From positions 1-64,000 of the forward strand of contig JAFCIZ010000010.1 of assembly GCA_017871115.1 (NCBI GenBank): 64,000 nucleotides of DNA, given 5' to 3'. The DNA comes from Cunninghamella blakesleeana (taxonomy: Eukaryota; Mucoromycota; Mucoromycetes; Mucorales; Cunninghamellaceae). Below the pieces are notes generated by a model. The model saw nothing but the letters and a program-made list of their open reading frames with translations. It searched no databases and had not been told where the DNA came from. The stretch's first letter is position 1. The number at the start of each line of letters is the position of its first letter. The translations under genes were made by a program, and so were the position numbers. Of this stretch, positions 30,136-40,712 are shown in pieces.

Positions 30136-31316
30136 ATGACAATTTTGACATGGACCGAAATTGTTTCAAGGGGCCTTGAATTAAAGGTCCCAAAAACCAA
30201 CAATGGACGCGAAATAGCAATGCAACGTAGAGCTATGGAAAAAGTTAAGGTATATGAACACCCAGACTTACAAGACCATCTTCGTCTACATAGAGCTGAA
30301 GCAATTTTACAACAAGCACTACATAGTAATGCTGTGTTATTTGAAATACCTGCAAAGACTCATTATAGAGATGCATACAAGTTAATTGAAGACCCCTAAA
30401 ACTCTCTTTCGCCTAGGAATCACTTTTTAAACGGATAAACTTTTAAGCGCAACAGACAAAACTATTTTATTCACATAACATATCAAAAAGTTCAGCAAAT
30501 ACAACAAAAAAAAAAAAAACAATTAACAACCTATTGCTAATTTTTTTTAGAAAATTCAGCAATGTCTTTTACTGAAGATTTTAACCATGCTCTTCGAAAT
30601 GGAAGCGGAGAGACATGGGCAGAGAAAGTAGCGAAAGGAAGGAAAGAAAAGATTCCTAATGCTATGATAGACAAAGATTTATTTGGAGATCAAATAAATA
30701 TTATACATGAAGTTATTTATGAAGACCATCTTCTTAAAGACCATCTAAGAATTCATAAAGCAGAGCAGATCGCTCAACGTACCTTAGAAGAAAACTCAGC
30801 ACTGTTTGAGCTTTCTAAAAAGCACGGACTGTCAAATAAAGATATTTACAAACTAATCGAGTCCCAAATTGGTGAAATTGAAAGTGTCACCCCTTACAGT
30901 TGTCATGGTAATACAAGAGGTACCAACCTGTTGGGTGTAAACTTTAAAGAGTCTAAGACTCCTGTGGTAGAGTATTAGGTTTCCGTTGTATTAACAAACC
31001 TAAAGAAAATAGTATAAAACAAAACTTACTCATTGAAGCTAAGTTTGCAAATGAAACTAGTAGAAAAGAAGCTATCAGCAAAGGTATTACCATTGATGGA
31101 ATAGCACATTGTGGTACTCCATGTATGGAAAATACTAATGAAATGCCTGAAATGACTAGAGTGTATATTTCAGGGGTCCCATCAGAAGAAGAAGACAAGT
31201 TTAAAGACATGTTGATTGAATCTCTCAATTGTTATGGTCAAGTAGCCCAAATATTAATTTTAAAAGATAGTGGATACTTTGAAGGTGAAGTCAGTGTTCT
31301 TCTCAACAGGTCTCCT
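30136..31316 (+). pseudogene. family B ORF1, interrupted by a family E piece
   Basis: The first part, 30136 to about 30398, is MTILTWTEIVSRGLEL to YKLIEDP. The second part, about 30953-31316, is CGRVLGFRCINKP to EGEVSVLLNRS and lies in a different frame. Between them lies a family E leader and ORF1 start (30393-30952). At the right end the LTR-like repeat at 31317 replaces the zinc-knuckle region. Confidence 0.8.
30393..30952 (+). mobile_element. family E 5' fragment (leader plus ORF1 N-terminus) inside a family B ORF1
   Basis: Leader module at about 30403-30460, then ATG at 30562 (MSFTEDFNHALRNGSGETW) and 130 residues ending LLGVNFKES. It is flanked by AGACCCCT (about 30390) and AGACTCCT (about 30955), a possible 8-bp duplication with one mismatch. 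There is no poly(A) at its 3' side. Confidence 0.6.
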
Positions 31317-31726
31317 TGTTGTATCTACCATAAAATAACAATATTAAATGATTTCATAATTATAATACACTTATAATACACATGAAATATTTGATATTTA
31401 TTATAAAATCACTACTGTGTACCTGATACAAAATGAACCACTTCTATTAGCTTATGCTATGCTATAGCTTTAAATCTTCTAATTCCGCAGATCCATTACC
31501 ATAGACATACTTTAAACTTCATTCTAACTCGCTTTATCTTCACCAGATAACTCTATAATTCTATTTTCATATTATATAACATATAAACTAAGTCCAGTGT
31601 CACCAATCCACTAAAAGGTATAAATACAACCCTTGTTTTATACATTTGAATAAAGGTAAACCAAAAGTTTCACAATATTTCTTTGTTTTTAATTTTTTGG
31701 ATAATTTTAATTGATAAAATTCAACA
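31317..31726 (+). mobile_element. LTR-like repeat, full length 410 bp
   Basis: Reference copy of the repeat: TGTTG...CAACA ends, TATAAATA near 31619 and AATAAA near 31649, consistent with an LTR promoter and polyadenylation signal. The left flank is a LINE ORF1 and the right flank is a Ty3/Gypsy pol remnant; CTCCT and ATGTA are not duplications. It may be the LTR of the adjacent Gypsy element, but the order LTR-to-RNase H is not a normal element structure. Confidence 0.8.
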
Positions 31727-33040
31727 ATGTAACTAGTAAACAAAATGTAATTGCTGATATATTACCTAGGTACCCTTTGAATCAAGAAGAACCATATGAT
31801 GTTGATGTTTTAGATGGCTGGTTGGTTGAAGAAGAATTTATTAATTATGAAGACGACCTCAAAGAAATATGGTGGCATCCACAAGGTTTAGATTGGTCTA
31901 ACAATGAGTGTAAAATAGCCAAATGAGCTATTAATTATCTAGTTGGTGAAGATAAATATCTTTATCGCAAGGTTGGTGATAGAATCTTAAAAGTCCCTTT
32001 TGTAGAAGAAAGAAGACACATACTAGAACAAGTTCATGATGGTCATGGTCACTTTGGTCAACAAGCAACTTGGATTAGGTTGTTTCATTCTTATTAGTGG
32101 CCTAATTCTTATAAAGAATGCAAAAATTATGTTAAAACATGCCATTTATGTCAAGTTCATCAATATTTACAAAATGAAGAAAAAAAATATTAAATTAAAA
32201 ATACCTGTGCAATATTTGTTTCAGTGATGGGCATTGGATTTCGTTGGACCTTTGACAATTTCAAATAAGGGTAACTCTTATCTGTTAGTAGCTGTAGAGT
32301 ATTTCTTTGGTTGACCTTCGGCGAAAGTATATCTTTCTATGAGATCTGAGGATGTTATTGCTTTTCTCTATGAAGACATATTTTGTACTTATGGACCCCC
32401 GACAGAAATACTTACTGACAATGGTATTCCTTTTGTTGCTGAAGCGGTTGCTGAATTTGTAAGTTTTGTTAATAGTGATCATAAGGTTGCTACTCCATAT
32501 CATCCAATTACGAATGGGAAGGTTGAGCATCTTAATGGTGTATTGATTAAAAGTGTGAAGAAACTTTGCGAAAACAATCCGTCAGAATGGGATGTTCATC
32601 TACCCGCTGTCTTATATTCTTACAGGACGAAAAGTATGGCGTCAGTAGGGATTAGTCCATTTGAAGCCCTTTATGGTGTACCCCCGTTGTCCTATGATCA
32701 AGACCCTTTACGTTTACTAGGTGAACAGCTTAGTGTTGAAAGAATCTACAAAATGATGGGTAAACATTTGGAAGACGTTGAAGACTATATTAAAAAGGAT
32801 TCTGCCAAGATAGAAGTAGAAAAATATGGTTCCATTCATGGACAATTGGCGTTGACAAAAAGAGACATTAGAATCAACAAGCTGGTACCTAATTATTTTA
32901 ATAAGGTTTATCGTGTAGTTGTCTTGTATAGTAGTCGCAATTGTAGATTACAAGAAGTTGATACTGGTCGATATTTAAAAAGGAACATTAATGTTGATAA
33001 ATTTATTCCATATAACCAACGTGAAGATGTGTTATTGTAA
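31727..33040 (+). pseudogene. Ty3/Gypsy pol remnant: RNase H end and integrase
   Basis: Begins with the end of RNase H (NVIADILPRYP). After frame breaks comes the integrase zinc-binding region (HDGHGHFGQQATW, then CKNYVKTCHLC, the HHCC arrangement). The catalytic core has LTDNGIPFVAEAVAEF and YHPITNGKVEHLNGVL, holding the second Asp and the Glu of the D,D-35-E triad. The last 233 residues (32339-33040) are open, but the upstream part contains several stops (31924, 32096, 32191, 32226). Gag, protease and RT are absent and no downstream LTR follows. By family knowledge, integrase joins the element's cDNA into host DNA. Confidence 0.85.
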
Positions 33041-33051
33041 GCAGTTTTATA

Positions 33052-33520
33052 CTATGGAACCAGAAGAAATATAGCACTGGCATTTGTCGAATATGCAAAC
33101 AACATCAAGAAGATCAATACCACTTTATGGTTTCATGTCCAAACAAAATAGCATTCTGGGTACAAGCCATAGCTTTAACAAATATAGACATAATAACAAA
33201 TTGGACAACACTATGGAGATATATTAATATGATAGATATGCCAAAATCCAAGTTCAAAGAAAAGTGGTGGAAGGACTTTAAAACAATTGCTTATATCATT
33301 GAAATAATTTGGTTGAATCATTGGTTGGATAGAATGAAAATAGAAAGTTGGTCAATACAAAAATGTATACAACTTTTCCAAAATAAAATAAAAAGAGAAA
33401 AAGAATACGAAAACCAAAATATTTCAAAAGAAAATTTTTCTTAGATAGTCCATTTTAAGTTTATATAGCAGAGATTATATTCATTTTAATAAATAATCTT
33501 AACATTTTAATACAAAAAAA
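33052..33520 (+). mobile_element. 5'-truncated family D LINE (D2), ORF2 C-terminus and tail
   Basis: Frame ...STGICRICKQHQEDQYHF then SCPNKIAFWVQA and IIWLNHWLDRM is the zinc domain and C-terminus of a LINE ORF2, ending at 33444. The tail carries AATAAATAATC and TTTTAATACA followed by poly(A) at about 33510-33520, very like D1 (6827-7495). Confidence 0.85.
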
Positions 33521-36044
33521 AAATAGTCCTGGAGATGATGGCCAAAGTTATCCTTTTCTTTTATTCTTATTTAATATACCTACGCTCCAACCTATTATTC
33601 TTGATATTTATAATAATGCTTTTCTTGGTGAAACTCCTGCCTCATGGAAGTCCATTAAAGTCCGTTTGCTACCAAAAAAGGAAATCTAAGTTCATTAAAA
33701 ATTGGAGACCTATATCCTTAATAAATTGTGATGCAAAAATATTTACAAGAATTATAGCCAAAAGAATGGGATCATTAATAAATAAAATTACTAATCCATA
33801 TCAGACAGGATTCTTATCACGTCGTTTCATAGCTGAAAACGGAATTGCCCTTCAAATGATACTGGAACAAGCACAATATAAAAAATATAAAGGTGTCGGG
33901 GTACTACTCGACCAAGAAAAGGCATACGATCGTATCCACCCTAGGTACCTTGAAAAATTCCTACTTTCTTTTCAATTTCCAAAGACGTTTATTAATTGTA
34001 TTATTTCTTTGTTTTTCAATAACAAGATGCAAATTAATGTCAATGGTTTCTTCACAGATAATATTCATCAAAAAAGAGGCCATCGTCAAGGTGATCCTCT
34101 ATCACCTCTATTATTTAACATGACTTTGGAACCTTTCTTACTGCATATTCTTCATAACAAAAACCTCAATGGCTTCTCGTATCCTTCCATTAATTCATTT
34201 TTCTCCTACCATATAGAAACTTCTTCTGTAGTTAAAAATAAAATCAAGTGTATGGCGTATGCTGATGATGTTTGTGTTTTTCTAAATTCCACTAATGATT
34301 GGTCGACCCTCAAAAACATTATGAACAATTATTCCATGGTCTCTAACGCCCATTTTAATGATCACAAAACGGAGTTCTTTTCTCTCGATGGTTCTCTTGA
34401 TGATGAATGGAATCAATTAAAGCTGTCCAATAATATCACAATGTACCACCATAGACATTCATTATCTTCCTTTTGATATCTTGGTTTCCACATGTGTTAT
34501 ACGGATACCCAAAAAAAAGTATACTTACATAAACTATTACATAACATCCAAAAGCAGATCGGGATTTATTCACAGAGGAACCTCTCCATAAAGGGTAGAG
34601 TCACAATTCTTAATAGCCTAATCTTATCCAAACTATGGTATTGTCTACGCTTACTCGTAGCTCCACAATGGTTTTTCAAAAGTTACAATCGTTAATTCAC
34701 AAATATGTTTGGCAGGATAAATACCCCAGATTACCTTTCCATCAAATGTGTCAACCATTATCTCATGGAGGACTTAAAGTGTTGAATCCTCTGGTTCAAA
34801 GACAATCTTTACAAATAAGATGGTTGAAATATATACTTGATCCTATTCAAAATCCTTCATTTGTACATGATCTTTTTATTTACCACTTGTCCCTAATAAA
34901 TAATCAAACGTCTAACCCATATGCCACACTCATGTTCCCTTCATATAGAACGGGTCCACTGTCATCCAGAAATCGCTTAGCCTCGGTTATATTCACTACA
35001 TATGACTCCTTTTCTGTAACACTAGATTTCAATAATATATTCATAGCTACATGTTTATCATTTCCTTTATTTTCAGTTTTTGACAAAATTCCTGAAGACT
35101 ATTGGTTACTGAAACCTATTTACAAATCTTTACCGGCTAGTTTTTTCTTCAAATACGATCACAATACTTCTTGTCTTCGCATAAAAGTGTCTGGGGAATA
35201 TTCACGCTATCCTCGTCTATGCAAACGTCTGTATCGAGACATTTTTAAGAGGAAAATTCCATTTAAACCATATGTTAGAAATCTAATTGCGGATATCACT
35301 ATACCTAATGGTACCATTGATTATGCTCCCCTATGTCAACAATGGTTAAATAAATTCAAAATATCTGTGCTATCTTCCAAAGAATACAGATATAATTATT
35401 ATGGAGTTAAAAACAGGACACCTTTATTTCAACAAAGCATCATTTTAAAATTATGGAATGCTAATATACCACCTAATGCAAGAACAGTATGGTACAAGAT
35501 CATAACAAAAAAGATACCCACTGGAATGGCTATACATAGAATCAAACCTGAAGTTTCCCCTTTATGCATATTATGCAATGAACCAGAAGATATTACTCAC
35601 TTTTTCTTCACATGCAATTTTAAAAAGAGTATATGGAATGATATACTATCCATCTATTTCCCGCTTTTCTTGTTTAAAGAGATTCCTTTTGAAGATTTTG
35701 TAATATATTTAAAACCTATCGAAAAATCTCAACTAGAACCAAGATCCTTCACCTTATGTGGTATCATCCTATATAATATTTGGCTTTCACATTGGCAACT
35801 AAGATTCCAATCCACTCCCTTTTCCTCCTCCAATATCATTAAAAAGATAATTCAGTCCATAGCAACATTTATATGTCCTTATGAAAAATTTTAAACACAT
35901 TAATATATATATATATATATAAATTTATAATATATAGTATTAGAATTAGAATTAGATATACAAATAGTTTTATTTTATTTATTTATTTTTTTAAAAAAAA
36001 AAAAAAATTCCTTTGTAGCTCTATTGTATTTATACCCCTTAGTG
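33521..36044 (+). pseudogene. 5'-truncated family A LINE (A5), ORF2 RT and C-terminus
   Basis: Begins at SPGDDG, the codons just after the A-rich run in family A ORF2, and continues to ORF2's own stop at 35894. Damage relative to 43861-47694: one A lost at PKKG (about 33675), a TGA at 34474-34476 where the sister has Arg, and one A lost near 34677. The RT landmarks are present (NCDAKIFTRIIAKRM, LLDQEKAYDRIHP, RQGDPLSPLLFN, MAYADDVCVF), as is the zinc domain CILCNEPEDITHFFFTC. The 3'UTR matches as far as CCCCTTAGTGTT (36044), then the tRNA-like tail region is lost. Confidence 0.85.
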
Positions 36045-36342
36045 TTGATTTATAGCAAAAAAATAATAAAATTAAAGTCAGATAAGAGGGTTAGAGTTCC
36101 AATAAATAGGAATATGTAGTTTAGCGATAATATCAAATTAAAATAAAAGTTATGACAAAAGTTTTTAAAACAAGAAAAAGCCTGGTCTTTATTAAATTGG
36201 AATTAAAATTGAATTTATACACTTTTTTAAGATACACAAAATATCATTAAGGTTATGAACCAAAAAAATAATGAGAGTTATAATAAATCGCTATGGGCAA
36301 ATTAATAAAATAGTGAATAAGAATTATTTCATTCTCAGATCA
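36045..36342. other. intergenic
   Basis: A+T-rich. AAAATTAAAGTCA at about 36067 may be the remains of the A5 tail terminus. Nothing else was recognised. Confidence 0.4.
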
Positions 36343-36496
36343 AGTTATAGCATAGCATAAGCTAATAGGAATAGATCATTTTGTATCAGGTACACAGTAG
36401 TGATTTTATAATAAATATCAAATATTTCATGTGTATTATAAGTGTATTATAATTTATGAAGTCATTTAATATTGCTATTATATGGTAAATACAACA
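36343..36496 (-). repeat. partial LTR-like repeat
   Basis: Matches the last 154 bp of the reverse-oriented LTR copies (AAGTTATAGCATAGCATAAG to TAAATACAACA) almost exactly, cut on its left side. Confidence 0.8.
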
Positions 36497-36878
36497 ATGT
36501 GTCTTGACTTTATGGCAACTTATAAGAAAAAATAAAAAAGCTATAATGATCCTAAACATCTTGTTGCTTAAATTGTTTAAAATCTTATTACTTTATTTTA
36601 AAACTTTTTTTTTTTTTTGACTTATAAAATAATAAAATTTATTTGGGATTAAAAGTAAATTTGAAATTTTTTTTTTTTTAATAAGAATTAAGAATCCTGT
36701 GTCTTATTGAGGGGCGGGATTCGAAGACAAAACAACTAAGGAGCGTATATATAAGATTAAAGTAAAAATAAAATAAAATTATATATATTTTTTCTCTTTT
36801 TCTTTTTATATAGTTATCTTTATATATATAATCGTATATAAATAACTTTATATTTCTTTGTAATTAATCTATATATGT

Positions 36879-39800
36879 TTAAAATTTATCGAATGGACGT
36901 AGGAAGGTTGTTATGGAATGGAGTATATTTTTGACAATGGTATAATGAGAGAAAGGAGTAGAATTAAGCTTATATTGCCAATGTGCTAGCCATATATAAT
37001 ATAGTATAATTCCACATAGAGTGAATGATCTTGGTTCCAGTTGTGATTTTTCTATTGGTTTTAGGTAAAGTACGAAATCTTCAAAAGGAATTGTTTTAAA
37101 CAGGAATAAAGGAAAGTGGATGGATAATATATCATTCCATATGCATTTTTTAAAGGGACAACTGAAGAAAAAGTGTGATATATCTTCTATTTCATTACAT
37201 AATATACATAAAGGTGACACTTCCGGTTTTATTCTATGTATAGTCTGTCCAGTGGGTATCTTTTTTGTAATGATTTTATACCAAACTGTCCTTGCGTTAG
37301 GTGGTATATTGGCATTCCATAGTTTTAAAATGATACTGGGCTTAAACAGAGGCATATTATTTTTAATTCCATAATAGGCATATCGGTATTCTTTGGAAGA
37401 AATATCTGAAATTTTTGTTTGATTTAGCCATTGTTGGCAGAACGGGGTATAATCAATGGTACCATACGGTATAGTAGCGTCTGCAATTAAATTTCTAACG
37501 TATGGTTTGAAAGAGATTTTCTTACTAAAGATATCACGATATAGTCTTTTACATAACTTTGGAAGGTGGCTGTATTCGCTGGGTACTTTTATTCGCAGGC
37601 AAGGACCATTTTGGTCATATTTAAAGAAAAAGCTACCAGGTATAGTTTTATGGACTGGTTTCAGTAACCAATAGTCTTCAGGGATTTTGTCAAAGAGTAC
37701 ATGTAATGGAAACGATAAGCATGTAGCTATGGATATAGAGTTGAAGTCTAGTGATACAGAAAAGGAATCATAATTAGCAAAAATAACTGAAGCTATATGA
37801 TCTTTGTAGGACAAAGGACCAAGTCTATAAGAAGGGAACATAAGTGTGGCATATGGATTATTTGTTTGATTATTTATTAAGGACAGGTGATGAATAAATA
37901 GATCATATGCAAATGAAGGATTTTGTTTAGGGTCAAGGATGTTTTTTAGCCACCTTATTTGTAGAAACTGCCTTTGAACTAGAGGATTTAATACTTTAAG
38001 GCCGCCATAAGATAGAGGTTGGCACATTTGATGAAAGGATAATCTAGGGTATTTGTCTTGCCAAACATATTTGCTTATTAGAGATTGTATTTTTTTAAAA
38101 AACCATTGTGGGGCTACTAATAAACGTAAACAATACCATAGTTTGGAGAGTATTAGACTGTTTAGGACAGTAACTCTACCTTTTACGGATAGATTTCTCT
38201 GTGAATATATTCCAATCTGTTTTTGGATGTTCTGTAGCAGAGTATGTAGGTATATTTTCTTCTGGGTATTTGTATAACACATGTGGAAGCCAAGATAACG
38301 GAAGGGAGTAGATGAATATTTATTATGATACTTTGGAATATTGTTGGATATTTTTAATTGGTTCCATTCATTGTCAAGAGAACCATCAAGAGAAAATAGT
38401 TCTGTTTTGTGGACATTGAATTGTGCGTTGGAGACCAGGGCATAACTATTCATAGTGTTCTGGAGGATTAACCACTCATTAGTGGAATTTAGAAAAATAC
38501 AAACATCATCAGCATACGCCATACACTTGAGTTTATTCATTACTGTATTAGAAGTTCCTGCGGGATGGATGAAAGGTTGTTTTATTACAGGGTAAGAATA
38601 ACCATTAAGGTTTTCATTATGAAGAATATGTAGTAAGAAAGGTTCCAGAGCCAGGTTAAATAGTAAGGGCGATAAAGGGTCACCTTGTCGAAGTCCTCTT
38701 CTTTGTTGAATATTATCTGTAAAGAAACCATTAACATTAATTTGAACATTGTTATGGAAAAACAAGGAAATAATACAATTTATGAACACCTTTGGAAAAT
38801 GAAAAGAAAGTAGTACTTTTTCAAGGTATCGAGGATGGACACGATCATACGCCTTTTCTTGATCGAGTAGTACACCAACTCCTCTATATTTTTTATATTG
38901 TGCTTGTTCTAAGATCATTTTAAGGGCAATTCCATTTTCGGCTATAAAGCGTCGTGGTAAAAAACCTGTTTGATATGGGTTAATTATTTTATTCATTATT
39001 GATCCCATTCGTTTGGCTATGATCCTAGAGAAAATTTTTGCATCGCAGTTTATCAAGGATATAGGTCTCCAATTTTTTAATGAATTTAGGTTTCCTTTTT
39101 TTGGTAACAAACGAACTCTGATAGATTTCCACGAAGCAGGAATTTGACCTAGAAAAGCATTATTATAAATGTCCAGAATGATAGGGTGAAGCGATGGTAT
39201 ATTAAAAAGGAACAAAAGGAAAGGATAGCTGAGGCCGTCATCACCAGGACTACTTTTTTTTGGTGCACGTTTGGCTTGAGTTATTAATTCATCCATGGTA
39301 ATTGGTTTTAATAGGGCCGCTTTATCTTCTTCATTTATATTAGTGGAACATTGTGCTTCCTGTAAGAACTTGTCAATAAGATCATCTTCTACATGTGTAG
39401 GTGTATAAAGGTTATGATAGAAATCGTGTGTTATACGTTTTTTATCAATAATATCTACAACAGTAACTGATTCTGAGTCTTCTTGAAGAGAGGATATGTA
39501 TTGTTGTGTGGTTTTTTCCTGGTGAATTTTTTTTAAAAATTTTGTTGAAGATTCACTTTTTTCCCTCCAATTAATACCTGATTTTAAAGCTGCAAGTTCT
39601 ACTATTTCTTGTTGTAAGTTATGTATCATGTTGTCAATTGAAGGTAATATTTGTTGCCTTAGGGCAACAGAAGGTCTACTTCTTAGAATTCGATTACGTT
39701 TACTCTGGTAAAATTTCAGTGTATTCGTTCTCCATGATGTATATTTATGTTCATATGATTTGGCTTTCTGTTTAACTTTGTGTTTAATATTGTCCCATAA

Positions 39801-40712
39801 AACGACATTAGAGATTTGTCTGTTCCTTTTATTGTTTAACAAGTTGTTTATGCAATATTCTAAAGATTCAGTAAAATCATTATGGCCAAGGTATAATTGG
39901 TTGGCACGCCATAATCCAGGACCGGTAGGCGGTTGACCGACACTAAAGGATGTAGTTAGCATGGAGTGATCCGACCAATTATTTTTTAGTTTGTTAATGT
40001 CTGTGGATTGTAAAGTCATAGAAAGAAGTTTACTAAAATATATATAGTCAATTGTAGAAAATATCGCATTGTTTCTTTGATATGTAGGAATGAATTGATT
40101 ATGATTAAATTCCATAGTATTATAAAAGTGTGTGTCAAGAAAAGCGATCCACTCTGTATTATTATTATGACTTGGTGAATTAGATTGAAGTGAATAATTA
40201 AAATCTCCTGCCATAATAAGACGTGAAAAGCTAATTATTTTATCTCTTTCTAATTGGGTGAGTAACAATAAAAGAGATTTGAAAAAAATTTTACGAGGTT
40301 TAGGTGTAGGAGGTGCATAGATGTTAAGAATGAAAAAAGGTTCGTAGAAGTGATTAGGATGAAAAACTTTGGTTAGAAGGATTCTATCTAAATTAGATGT
40401 ATCAATAGAAGAAAATGAGAAATCATTTGAAAAGGAAATAATTCCACAATAGGAATTCCATAAAGAGTGTTTATATTGTAATTTTTGATTAATGTTTGTA
40501 ATTTGATCATTATTTGTGCGTGTATCTTGGAAAATATATATTGAAGGTTTGTTAAGTCGTAGATAGCGTAAATAGGATGATTGTTGTTTTAATGAGGCGG
40601 ATTTCACTAAACTATTGCAGTTTAGAGAAGAAATATTACAAAGTATTGATTTACTCTGCATGGTTGACAATATTAGGATTAGGAGGGAGAATAGTAAGTC
40701 TTTTAGCTGCAT
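36879..40712 (-). CDS. LINE family A ORF2, APE endonuclease-reverse transcriptase
   Basis: 1277 codons from the first ATG. The more likely start is the internal ATG at 40661, which overlaps the ORF1 stop as ATGCAGAGTAA and places the protein start as in sister families. The endonuclease has SSLNCNSL, FQDTRTNND, GDFNYS (~166), STIDYIYFS and SDHSML (~245). The RT has NWRPISLINCDAKIF, LLDQEKAYDRVHP (~615), RGLRQGDPLSPLLFN (~674) and MAYADDVCIF (~730). The C-terminus has NIPPNARTVWYKII and a zinc domain, CILCNEIEDISHFFFSC (~1165). No RNase H domain was recognised. By family knowledge it nicks the target and copies the element RNA from the nick. Confidence 0.92.
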   Translation of the reverse strand: MQLKDLLFSLLILILSTMQSKSILCNISSLNCNSLVKSASLKQQSSYLRYLRLNKPSIYIFQDTRTNNDQITNINQKLQYKHSLWNSYCGIISFSNDFSFSSIDTSNLDRILLTKVFHPNHFYEPFFILNIYAPPTPKPRKIFFKSLLLLLTQLERDKIISFSRLIMAGDFNYSLQSNSPSHNNNTEWIAFLDTHFYNTMEFNHNQFIPTYQRNNAIFSTIDYIYFSKLLSMTLQSTDINKLKNNWSDHSMLTTSFSVGQPPTGPGLWRANQLYLGHNDFTESLEYCINNLLNNKRNRQISNVVLWDNIKHKVKQKAKSYEHKYTSWRTNTLKFYQSKRNRILRSRPSVALRQQILPSIDNMIHNLQQEIVELAALKSGINWREKSESSTKFLKKIHQEKTTQQYISSLQEDSESVTVVDIIDKKRITHDFYHNLYTPTHVEDDLIDKFLQEAQCSTNINEEDKAALLKPITMDELITQAKRAPKKSSPGDDGLSYPFLLFLFNIPSLHPIILDIYNNAFLGQIPASWKSIRVRLLPKKGNLNSLKNWRPISLINCDAKIFSRIIAKRMGSIMNKIINPYQTGFLPRRFIAENGIALKMILEQAQYKKYRGVGVLLDQEKAYDRVHPRYLEKVLLSFHFPKVFINCIISLFFHNNVQINVNGFFTDNIQQRRGLRQGDPLSPLLFNLALEPFLLHILHNENLNGYSYPVIKQPFIHPAGTSNTVMNKLKCMAYADDVCIFLNSTNEWLILQNTMNSYALVSNAQFNVHKTELFSLDGSLDNEWNQLKISNNIPKYHNKYSSTPFRYLGFHMCYTNTQKKIYLHTLLQNIQKQIGIYSQRNLSVKGRVTVLNSLILSKLWYCLRLLVAPQWFFKKIQSLISKYVWQDKYPRLSFHQMCQPLSYGGLKVLNPLVQRQFLQIRWLKNILDPKQNPSFAYDLFIHHLSLINNQTNNPYATLMFPSYRLGPLSYKDHIASVIFANYDSFSVSLDFNSISIATCLSFPLHVLFDKIPEDYWLLKPVHKTIPGSFFFKYDQNGPCLRIKVPSEYSHLPKLCKRLYRDIFSKKISFKPYVRNLIADATIPYGTIDYTPFCQQWLNQTKISDISSKEYRYAYYGIKNNMPLFKPSIILKLWNANIPPNARTVWYKIITKKIPTGQTIHRIKPEVSPLCILCNEIEDISHFFFSCPFKKCIWNDILSIHFPLFLFKTIPFEDFVLYLKPIEKSQLEPRSFTLCGIILYYIWLAHWQYKLNSTPFSHYTIVKNILHSITTFLRPFDKF

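Noticed and set aside
27221..30460. Repeated leader modules considered as a CRISPR array
   Set aside because: Spacing is irregular, repeats are imperfect and on both strands, and each lies before a LINE ORF1 in a eukaryotic sequence.
32339..33040. Integrase frame as an intact domesticated gene
   Set aside because: It lacks the N-terminal half of the catalytic core, and the sequence upstream is continuous with stop-ridden integrase, so it is a decayed Gypsy element.
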